Shown piece by piece: positions 30,212 through 36,096 of a stretch of 36,967 nt of DNA. The notes under the pieces were generated by a model that saw only the letters and a program-made list of their open reading frames with translations, was not told the DNA's origin and did not search any database. Numbering within the stretch: the first letter of the stretch is position 1; each line of letters begins with the position of its first letter. The stretch covers positions 1-36,967 of the forward strand of contig NZ_FORN01000054.1 in the NCBI RefSeq assembly GCF_900114015.1, written 5' to 3'. The translations under genes were made by a program, and so were the position numbers. This DNA comes from Caulobacter sp. UNC279MFTsu5.1. GTDB lineage: Bacteria > Pseudomonadota > Alphaproteobacteria > Caulobacterales > Caulobacteraceae.

Positions 30212-30901
30212 ATGGCCAAGCAACCCAAGCGCATCCAGGCCTGGACCGGCGATCGTGACGCCACCCACGCCGTCGCCGCCGCCATCGCCCTGGTCAAGGC
30301 CAACGCCAAGGCCAAGTTCGACGAATCCGTCGAGATCTCGGTCAACCTCGGCGTCGACCCGCGTCACGCCGACCAGCAGGTCCGCGGCGTCGTGAACCTG
30401 CCGTCGGGCACCGGCCGCGACGTCCGCGTCGCCGTCTTCGCCAAGGACGCCAAGGCGGCCGAAGCCACCGCGGCGGGCGCCGAGCACGTCGGCGCCGAAG
30501 ATCTGTACGAAAAGATCGCCGGCGGCTTCATGGACTTCGATCGCGTCATCGCGACCCCGGACATGATGGCCCTGGTCGGTCGCCTCGGTAAGGTGCTGGG
30601 CCCGCGCGGCCTGATGCCGAACCCGAAGGTCGGCACCGTGACCCCGAACGTCGGCCAGGCCGTGAAGGACGCCAAGGGCGGCGCCGTCGAGTTCCGCGTC
30701 GAGAAGGCGGGCATCGTCCACGCCGGCATCGGCAAGGTCTCGTTCTCGGACGAAGCCCTGCTGGTCAACGTCAAGGCCCTGGTCGAAGCGCTGAACCGCG
30801 CCAAGCCGACCGGCGCCAAGGGCGTCTATGTCAAGCGCATCGGCCTGTCCTCGACGATGGGCCCGGGCTTCAAGGTCGACGTCGCGTCGATCAGCGCCTG
30901 A
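30212..30901 (+). CDS. rplA: 50S ribosomal protein L1
   Basis: L1 binds 23S rRNA at the mobile L1 stalk that guides the exit of deacylated tRNA, and in many bacteria it represses its own operon. The 229-residue product has the split N/C domain 1 and an inserted domain 2, with MALVGRLGKVLGPRGLMPNPKVGTVT (about residues 119-144) containing the RNA-binding loop, and the ending YVKRIGLSSTMGPGFKVD. It starts 4 bases after rplK and they form one transcription unit. A strong terminator follows at 30925, so rplJ and rplL, 3.8 kb away, are transcribed separately, unlike in E. coli. Confidence 0.97.
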   Translation: MAKQPKRIQAWTGDRDATHAVAAAIALVKANAKAKFDESVEISVNLGVDPRHADQQVRGVVNLPSGTGRDVRVAVFAKDAKAAEATAAGAEHVGAEDLYEKIAGGFMDFDRVIATPDMMALVGRLGKVLGPRGLMPNPKVGTVTPNVGQAVKDAKGGAVEFRVEKAGIVHAGIGKVSFSDEALLVNVKALVEALNRAKPTGAKGVYVKRIGLSSTMGPGFKVDVASISA

Positions 30902-30924
30902 GCCTTCGACACCTGAGCCAAGCG

Positions 30925-30956
30925 AGCGGGCGCTGGAGCGATCCAGCGCCCGCTTT
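30925..30956 (+). terminator. Rho-independent terminator after rplA
   Basis: AGCGGGCGCTGGA (30925-30937) pairs exactly with TCCAGCGCCCGCT (30942-30954) around the loop GCGA and runs into TTTGCGTTT. It closes the rplK-rplA unit 23 bases after the rplA stop. Confidence 0.88.
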
Positions 30957-30985
30957 GCGTTTGGGCTCGTCCGAGTTGTTGGTGC

Positions 30986-31016
30986 GTCTAGCCGATGTTA
31001 TGTTTCGGCTAGACGG
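30986..31016. promoter_or_regulatory. Operator/promoter of the vapBC-type module
   Basis: CGTCTAGCCGA (30986-30996) and TCGGCTAGACG (31006-31016) are perfect 11-base inverted arms around TGTTATGTT, which holds a -10-like TATGTT. It ends 9 bases before the antitoxin ATG. An inverted repeat over the promoter is the usual autoregulatory site bound by the VapB-VapC complex. Confidence 0.8.
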
Positions 31017-31025
31017 AGACGCTTC

Positions 31026-31265
31026 ATGGCTTTTCATATTCGCGATCCCGAGACCGACGCGCTGGTGAGAGAGCTGGCGGAGAAGGCCCATGTCGGCATC
31101 ACGGAGGCGGTGAAGCTAGCGGCGGCCGAGGCGCTGGCTACGCGCGAAAAAGCAAAAGCCGAGAAATTGGCGAAGATGCGGGCGATAAGCGACAGGATCG
31201 CCGCCTTGCCTCGAACCGGTCTGAAGGCCGACAAGGCTTTCTTCGACGAACTCAGCGGCGATTGA
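31026..31265 (+). CDS. vapB: VapB-type antitoxin (Rv0623-like)
   Basis: The 79-residue product opens MAFHIRDPETDALVRELAEK, typical of the Rv0623-like antitoxins paired with PIN toxins: a short N-terminal strand and helices for a ribbon-helix-helix DNA-binding fold (residues 3-45, with GITEAVKLAAAEALATR), then a charged C-terminal arm (SDRIAALPRTGLKADKAFFD) expected to wrap the toxin. It should bind the inverted repeat just upstream. The stop overlaps the toxin ATG by one base (TGATG), giving tight coupling so that antitoxin is made before toxin. The frame also opens upstream inside rplA, but that part is not protein-like. Confidence 0.87.
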   Translation: MAFHIRDPETDALVRELAEKAHVGITEAVKLAAAEALATREKAKAEKLAKMRAISDRIAALPRTGLKADKAFFDELSGD

Positions 31266-31660
31266 TGTTTGTCGATGCTTCGGCCTGGACGGCCATTCTA
31301 TTGAGCGAACCTGAGGCCGAAGCCTTGCGCCTCAAGTTGACGGAAGCCGAAATCGTCCTGACATCGGCGATGGCCACTTGGGAAACCATCCGCGCTGTCG
31401 CGCGGGAAGCCGTCATGGATTTGCAAGACGCGACCGACGAGGTCACGATGCTTCAACGGCTCGCCACCGCCCGCACCGTCCCGATCGGTGAACTTGAGCA
31501 AACGGCCGCGATCGGGGCTCATGCTCGTTTCGGCAAGGGCCGTCATCCCGCCAAACTCAACATGGGCGACTGCTTCGCCTATGCCTGCGCGAAGACCCAT
31601 GGCGTGCCGCTGCTCTACAAGGGCGACGACTTCGCCCTGACCGACATCGAGCCGGCGTGA
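31265..31660 (+). CDS. vapC: VapC-type PIN-domain toxin
   Basis: The 131-residue product is a full-length PIN-domain ribonuclease. The first active-site Asp is at residue 4 in MFVDASAWTAIL. A second acidic site, Glu, is near residue 40 (SAMATWETIRAV), and NMGDCFAYACAK near residues 100-111 and LLYKGDDFALTDI near 117-129 provide the last acidic residues that hold Mg2+. VapC toxins cleave tRNA or rRNA and stop growth when the antitoxin decays. The ATG overlaps the antitoxin stop by one base, and the stop overlaps the GTG of the following flavoprotein gene by four bases, so three genes are translationally chained. Confidence 0.9.
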   Translation: MFVDASAWTAILLSEPEAEALRLKLTEAEIVLTSAMATWETIRAVAREAVMDLQDATDEVTMLQRLATARTVPIGELEQTAAIGAHARFGKGRHPAKLNMGDCFAYACAKTHGVPLLYKGDDFALTDIEPA

Positions 31661-32871
31661 CCGAACTCCAGACTCCAGACGTCGCCATCATCGGCGGCGG
31701 GCCGGCCGGGCTGATGGCGGCCGAGACGCTGAGCGGCGCCGGGCTGTCGACGGCGGTGTTCGAGCGCATGCCGACCCTGGGACGTAAGTTCCTGATGGCC
31801 GGGCGCGGCGGGTTGAACCTGACCCATTCCGAAGACTTCGAGGCCTTCGTCGGCCGCTATGGCGAGGCCGCGCCGACCTTGCGGCCGATGCTGGAAGCCT
31901 TCACGCCGGCCGACCTCGTCGCCTGGGCCGAAGGGCTGGGGCAGGCGACCTTCGTCGGCTCCAGCGGCCGGGTGTTCCCCAAGGCGCTGAAGGCCTCGCC
32001 CCTGCTGCGGGCCTGGATCGCGCGGCTGGAGGGACGGGGCGTGGCGCTGAACCTCCGTACGTCCTGGACCGGCTGGAACGCGGCCGGCGACCTGGCCTTC
32101 GCGACGCCGGACGGGCCGCGCGCCGTGCGGCCGCGCGCCACGATCCTGGCCCTGGGCGGGGCCAACTGGGCCAGGCTCGGCTCGGACGGCGCCTGGGCCC
32201 CGCTGCTGGCGGCGCGGGGCGCGGCCACGGCGCCGTTCCGGCCGGCCAATGTCGGGTTCACCGTGGCCTGGACACAGGTGTTCCGCGAGCGTTTCGCCGG
32301 TTCGCCGCTGAAGAACGTGGCCCTGGGCTTCGAGGGCCGGGTCTCGCGCGGCGACGCCCTGGCGGCGGGTTACGGCCTGGAAGGCGGAGCGGTCTACGCC
32401 CTGTCGGCGGCCCTGCGCGACGCGGTCGAGGCGCGCGGTTCGGCGACGCTGGAGATCGACCTGCGGCCCGACGTCTCCCTGGCCCAGCTGACGGCCCGCC
32501 TGGCCAGGCCGCGCGGCGGCCAGTCGCTGTCGAGCTGGCTGCGCAAGGCCGCCCACCTGTCGCCGGTCGAGATCGGCCTGCTGCGCGAGGCGCATGGCGT
32601 GGCCCTGCCGGTGGCGCCCGACGCCCTGGCGGCGGCGATCAAGGCCGCGCCGATCGCGCTGACCGGCGTCCAGGGCCTGGAGCGGGCGATCTCCTGCGCC
32701 GGCGGGCTGTCGTTCGCGGCGCTGGACGGCCTGGAGCTGAAGGCCGCGCCCGGCGTGTTCGTGGCCGGCGAGATGCTGGACTGGGAAGCCCCGACCGGCG
32801 GCTACCTGCTGCAGGCCTGTTTCGCGACGGGCGTGGCGGCGGCGCGGGCGGTGACCGCCAAGCTTTCCTGA
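31657..32871 (+). CDS. FAD-dependent oxidoreductase (HI0933/TIGR03862-like)
   Basis: The 404-residue flavoprotein has the FAD dinucleotide fold at its start: DVAIIGGGPAGLMAAETLSG (residues 8-27). The family hallmark GRKFLMAGRGGLNLTHSE is at about residues 42-59, with SGRVFPKALKASPLLRAW near 105-122 and ATILALGGANWARLGSDG near 159-176. The C-terminal part LEL..APGVFVAGEMLDWEAPTGGYLLQACFATG closes the FAD site. It belongs to the HI0933-like group (the TIGR03862 lineage), whose substrates are not known. The GTG start is inside the vapC stop (GTGA), tying its translation to the toxin-antitoxin genes. A family B hairpin follows the stop at once. Confidence 0.87.
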   Translation: MTELQTPDVAIIGGGPAGLMAAETLSGAGLSTAVFERMPTLGRKFLMAGRGGLNLTHSEDFEAFVGRYGEAAPTLRPMLEAFTPADLVAWAEGLGQATFVGSSGRVFPKALKASPLLRAWIARLEGRGVALNLRTSWTGWNAAGDLAFATPDGPRAVRPRATILALGGANWARLGSDGAWAPLLAARGAATAPFRPANVGFTVAWTQVFRERFAGSPLKNVALGFEGRVSRGDALAAGYGLEGGAVYALSAALRDAVEARGSATLEIDLRPDVSLAQLTARLARPRGGQSLSSWLRKAAHLSPVEIGLLREAHGVALPVAPDALAAAIKAAPIALTGVQGLERAISCAGGLSFAALDGLELKAAPGVFVAGEMLDWEAPTGGYLLQACFATGVAAARAVTAKLS

Positions 32872-32907
32872 TCCGCTCATCCCGGCGTTCGCCGGGATGA
32901 GCGGATC
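32870..32907. repeat. Family B minimal hairpin filling a convergent gap
   Basis: GATCCGCTCATCCCGGC and GCCGGGATGAGCGGATC are exact 17-base arms around GTTC. The hairpin starts on the last codon of the flavoprotein gene and ends one base before the stop of the convergent hydrolase gene, so it is the entire spacer between them and may end transcription from both sides. Confidence 0.88.
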
Positions 32908-32908
32908 A

Positions 32909-34288
32909 TTATTGGGCCTTCATCGCCCCCCTGATCTTGGCCGCCGTCGCCTCGATCGCCTTCGGGTCGCCCTTGGCGTTCTCGACGAACATCAGCGGCT
33001 TGCCGGCCACCCGCGGAATGACGTGGATGTGCAGGTGCGGCACGCTCTGGCCGACGCCGTTGTTCTGGACGATCGTGAAGCCCTCGACGCCCAGGCCGTC
33101 GACCTGGGCCTGGCCGACCCGGGCGGCCACGGCCATCAGCCGCGACAGGTCCCGGGGCGAGATCTCCAGCAGGTTTCGGGCCTTGGAGGTCTTGGAGATC
33201 ACCAGCACGTGGCCCGGCTCGGCCGGGGCGTAGTCCATGAAGGCCAGCACCTGGTCGTCCTCGTAGACCTTGGGCGCGGCGAGCTCGCCGCGCAGGATCC
33301 TGGCGAACGGGTTGGCCTCGTCATAGGCGGTCTTCAGCGGGACCTGCGGCGTGCCGACCTGGGCCGAGGCGGGATCGAACTGGCCCAGCCAGCGCAGCAC
33401 CTCGGCTTCCAGCGCGATGCGGCTGTCCGAGAAGCTGTGGTCGGTGTCCATGTGGGTTTCGGTCAGCGACCCCTTGGCGGGGTTCAGCGCCTGGGCTTGG
33501 CGGGCGGCGGCGGCCAGCTTGCGCGTGGTCGGGCCCAGCGCGTGGTCGGCGCCGATCATCAGCACCGGCCGGTTGGCGATCCGGGCGCTGAGGGCTTCGA
33601 GGTTCAGCTTGGCGGCGTTGGTCTCGATCTCCTGGACCAGCAGCGTGGCGCTGGTCCCGGCCAGGGGAACGGTGTCGGGGGTCATGCCCTCGATCGCGGC
33701 CTTGCGGGCGGCCGGACTGGTGATCCCGGCCTTCTCCTTGCCGATGTCCCAGGCGTCGATCAGCACCGTCCCGGCCACGCGGGGATCGGCGGCCGAGGCG
33801 TCGGCGGCCATGAAACCGCCCATGCTGTGGCCGGCCACGACGATCCTGCGGGTGTCGATGTGGTACTTGGCGACATTGGCCGGATCGTTGAGGAAGGCCA
33901 CGGCCGCCTCGCCGTCGGCGCGGGCGTTGGCGAACGAGAACCGGCCCGGACTGCCCCACGAGCCGCGATAGTTGATCCGCATCACGTTCCAGCCGGCCCG
34001 GCGCACGGCCTGCATCAGGTCGATGTTGGTCTCGTTGCCCGGGAAGCCGTGCAGCATCAGCATCGTCGGATGCGGCTGGTCGCCCGAGGCCAGGTACATC
34101 AGCGCATTGACCCGCACGCCGCCGGTCGGGACGGTGAAGGCGGCCATGTCGGCCGGATGGGCCGGATCACGGGCGGGGTCGGCGATCACCGCCTTGGGGA
34201 TCGGCGCGAAGCGCGGCTCGGCCTGGAGGGGGGCGGCGAGACCGCCGAGCATCAAGGCCGTGAGCGCGGCCGCGAACATGCGCTTCAT
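32909..34288 (-). CDS. Exported alpha/beta hydrolase fused to a HIT domain
   Basis: The 459-residue product begins MKRMFAAALTALMLGGLAAPLQA, a Sec signal peptide. The first domain (about residues 25-305) is an alpha/beta hydrolase: oxyanion HGFPG at 80-84, nucleophile Ser155 in GHSMGG, an acid near 248 in IGADH and His284 in TDHSF. From about residue 321 (TAYDEANPFARILRGEL) there is a complete HIT domain ending in the histidine triad HLHIH (His418, His420, His422). HIT enzymes hydrolyse nucleotides and are normally cytoplasmic. Exported fusion to a hydrolase is unusual. The ATG at 34288 gives the signal peptide directly. Its stop is one base from the family B hairpin that separates it from the convergent flavoprotein gene. 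Confidence 0.88.
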   Translation of the reverse strand: MKRMFAAALTALMLGGLAAPLQAEPRFAPIPKAVIADPARDPAHPADMAAFTVPTGGVRVNALMYLASGDQPHPTMLMLHGFPGNETNIDLMQAVRRAGWNVMRINYRGSWGSPGRFSFANARADGEAAVAFLNDPANVAKYHIDTRRIVVAGHSMGGFMAADASAADPRVAGTVLIDAWDIGKEKAGITSPAARKAAIEGMTPDTVPLAGTSATLLVQEIETNAAKLNLEALSARIANRPVLMIGADHALGPTTRKLAAAARQAQALNPAKGSLTETHMDTDHSFSDSRIALEAEVLRWLGQFDPASAQVGTPQVPLKTAYDEANPFARILRGELAAPKVYEDDQVLAFMDYAPAEPGHVLVISKTSKARNLLEISPRDLSRLMAVAARVGQAQVDGLGVEGFTIVQNNGVGQSVPHLHIHVIPRVAGKPLMFVENAKGDPKAIEATAAKIRGAMKAQ

Positions 34289-34490
34289 CGTGGGGTCCCC
34301 TTTGGTGGTCCCTTCTGTATCCAGGAAATCCGAGGCCGCGCCAGGATTTCCCTCCCGCAAGGGGAGAAGGACGGCGGCGGGTGTTGAAATCCTTCCCCAA
34401 ACCGTCTATACGCCGCCCCTTCTCCGCTGGGCTCGCCCGGCGGCGATCCTGTTTGAGAACTGCGGGGCGTGGGGTCACCAGCGCCATAAT

Positions 34491-34680
34491 CGAGGAAGAG
34501 CCCTTCCTCGCCGTCGGGAGACAGGGATGGACAAGACCACGCAACACCGCCTTTCGGGGATGGGACGCGCGGCTGACTTTCCTTGGAACAGGCTGATGCA
34601 ACTCGCGTGCGGGAGCGATCCCGCGTGGGACGCGCATTTGGCTGCCGGAATGGTCCGGCCGCTGTAATTGAGTAGGAGAC
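34491..34680 (+). promoter_or_regulatory. Probable structured leader of rplJ-rplL
   Basis: The gap 34289-34684 holds no convincing gene. CGAGGAAG/CTTCCTCG around AGCC forms a perfect hairpin at 34491-34510. Further downstream, GCGGGAGCGATCCCGC and GGCTGCCGGA...TCCGGCCGC segments (about 34609-34665) can fold just before the rplJ ribosome binding site (GTAGGAGA). An L10 binding leader is usual here. I infer this one from position and folding only. Confidence 0.45.
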
Positions 34681-34684
34681 CGCA

Positions 34685-35203
34685 ATGGACCGCGCTCAAA
34701 AGCAGGAGTCGATCGAGTCGCTGAAAAGCGTCTTCGCCGACGCCGGCGCTGTCGTCGTGACCCACTATTCGGGCATGACCGTTGCGGAAATGACTGAACT
34801 GCGCGCCCGCCTCCGCAAGGAAGAGGGCACGTTCCAGGTGGTGAAGAACACCCTGGTCCAGAAGGCGCTGAACGGCTCGATCGGCGAAAAGGGCGACGCC
34901 CTGTTCACCGGCCCGGTCGCCATCGCCTATGGCAAGGATCCTGTCTCGGCCGCCAAGATCGTCACCCAGTACGCCAAGGAAAACGACAAGCTGAAGCTGG
35001 TCGGCGGCATTCTGGGCCAGACGAACGTTCTGGACGAAGCTGCGGTGCGGGCGCTCGCCACGCTGCCGTCGCTCGACCAGATCCGTGGCAAGCTCATCGG
35101 CCTCATCCAGGCTCCCGCGACCAAGGTCGCCGGCGTCCTGCAGGCCCCGGCTGGCCAACTGGCTCGCGTCTTCAACGCCTATGCGACCAAAGACGCCGCG
35201 TAA
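34685..35203 (+). CDS. rplJ: 50S ribosomal protein L10
   Basis: L10 anchors the L7/L12 dimers to the ribosome stalk and usually represses its own mRNA. The 172-residue product has the family start MDRAQKQESIESLKSVFADA, the rRNA-binding N domain (HYSGMTVAEMTELRARLRKE, RVVKNTL-like FQVVKNTLVQKAL), LFTGPVAIAYGKDPVSAAK near residues 77-95 and a C-terminal helix for L7/L12 (ARVFNAYATKDA). It is preceded by GTAGGAGA and a structured leader, and is followed by rplL after 44 bases. Normally rplK-rplA lies just upstream. Here the vapBC module, two enzymes and a hairpin intervene. Confidence 0.96.
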   Translation: MDRAQKQESIESLKSVFADAGAVVVTHYSGMTVAEMTELRARLRKEEGTFQVVKNTLVQKALNGSIGEKGDALFTGPVAIAYGKDPVSAAKIVTQYAKENDKLKLVGGILGQTNVLDEAAVRALATLPSLDQIRGKLIGLIQAPATKVAGVLQAPAGQLARVFNAYATKDAA

Positions 35204-35247
35204 CGGTCATCTCCGCATAAATCCCTCATCCTCTAAGGAACTTACAC

Positions 35248-35631
35248 ATGTCCAAGCTCGAAAAGCTGGTTGAAGAACTGTCCACCCTGTCGGTCCTGGA
35301 AGCCGCTGAGCTCTCCAAGCTGCTCGAAGAAAAGTGGGGCGTCTCGGCCGCCGCGCCGGTCGCCGTCGCCGCTGTCGGCGGCGCCGCCGCTGCTCCGGCC
35401 GAAGCCGCCGAAGAGCAAACCGAATTCACCGTCGTCCTGACCGACGGCGGCGACAAGAAGATCAACGTGATCAAGGAAGTCCGCGGCGTTCGTCCGGACC
35501 TGGGCCTGAAGGAAGCCAAGGACCTGGTCGAAGGCGCTCCGCAGAACGTCGTCGAAAACGTTTCGAAGCAAGTCGCCGAAGAAGTCGCCAAGAAGCTGAC
35601 CGAAGCCGGCGCCAAGGTCACCGTGAAGTAA
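35248..35631 (+). CDS. rplL: 50S ribosomal protein L7/L12
   Basis: L7/L12 is the multicopy stalk protein that recruits translational GTPases. The 127-residue product has the N-terminal dimerisation helices (SKLEKLVEELSTLSVLEAAE), an Ala/Pro-rich hinge (VAAVGGAAAAPAEAAEEQ, about residues 36-53) and the C-terminal globular domain (TEFTVVLTDGGDKKINVIKE, then LGLKEAKDLVEGAPQNV), ending KLTEAGAKVTVK. AAGGAA lies upstream of the ATG. Two hairpins follow, one of them a strong terminator, and the gene at 36097 is a glycoside hydrolase. rpoB, the usual next gene, is not present in this window. Confidence 0.97.
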   Translation: MSKLEKLVEELSTLSVLEAAELSKLLEEKWGVSAAAPVAVAAVGGAAAAPAEAAEEQTEFTVVLTDGGDKKINVIKEVRGVRPDLGLKEAKDLVEGAPQNVVENVSKQVAEEVAKKLTEAGAKVTVK

Positions 35632-35638
35632 TTCACGT

Positions 35639-35678
35639 CCCCATGCCCAAGCCTTCCAAAAAGGGATGGGGCATGGGG
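35639..35678. repeat. Inverted repeat after rplL
   Basis: CCCCATGCCC (35639-35648) pairs exactly with GGGCATGGGG (35669-35678), and CCTTCC/GG-type pairs can extend inside. It lies 7 bases after the rplL stop and ahead of the terminator at 35714. It may protect the 3' end of the rplL message or attenuate read-through. Confidence 0.6.
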
Positions 35679-35713
35679 GACCTGCCGGCGTCAGTTCTCT
35701 GACGCGCAAGTTG

Positions 35714-35747
35714 ACGGCCCCGGAGGGAAACCTCCGGGGCCGTTTTC
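35714..35747 (+). terminator. Rho-independent terminator of rplJ-rplL
   Basis: ACGGCCCCGGAGG (35714-35726) pairs exactly with CCTCCGGGGCCGT (35731-35743) around GAAA and is followed by TTTTC. It stands where rpoB would be expected further along the operon, so rplJL transcription is likely to stop here. Confidence 0.88.
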
Positions 35748-35878
35748 TTTGGGCGGCCGTCTCCGCCGCGTCATCGACGGCCCGGCCTTGGCCGCCCAAG
35801 ACGCCCGGCGCGGCGACCTCTATCGCGAGAGGGACGTTATTCGCCGATGCCCAAGCTGGCCGGATCCTACTGGTCCTG

Positions 35879-36070
35879 GTGATCGCGTTCGGGATGCTGG
35901 GCTTCGTCATCGACGTGGCCGGCGGCTTGGCCAGGATCGTGTTCTTCGTCCGCCTGGTCGGCCTGGCGCTCTCGCTGGCCGGCAAGGCGATCCGGCGTGA
36001 TCGAGGCCCATTGATAGGATCAATCCGGTTGACGCTGCCCGCCCGCGTCTCTAGCCATGCCGCCCAATAG
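35879..36070 (+). CDS. Possible small DUF1328-like membrane protein
   Basis: The frame gives VIAFGMLGFVIDVAGGLARI and VFFVRLVGLALSLAGKAIRR, two hydrophobic helices with a Gly-rich turn that resemble the DUF1328/YtjA small membrane proteins. The start is unclear: a GTG at 35879 and an ATG at 35894 lie in frame, while the better placed ATG at 35847, after GAGAGGGA, is in another frame and ends after 11 codons. The gene may therefore be a short real protein, or a copy broken by a frameshift near its start. The rest of the 465-base gap between rplL and the GH31 gene holds the two hairpins described above. Confidence 0.35.
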   Translation: MIAFGMLGFVIDVAGGLARIVFFVRLVGLALSLAGKAIRRDRGPLIGSIRLTLPARVSSHAAQ

Positions 36071-36096
36071 ATAGCGGTAACATTTGGGAGCAAGCG

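Noticed and set aside
34527..34667. Short frame starting MDKTTQHRLSG in the rplJ leader
   Set aside because: It lies in the foldable leader region, has no good ribosome binding site and no protein-like conservation that I can see. Leader RNA is the simpler reading.
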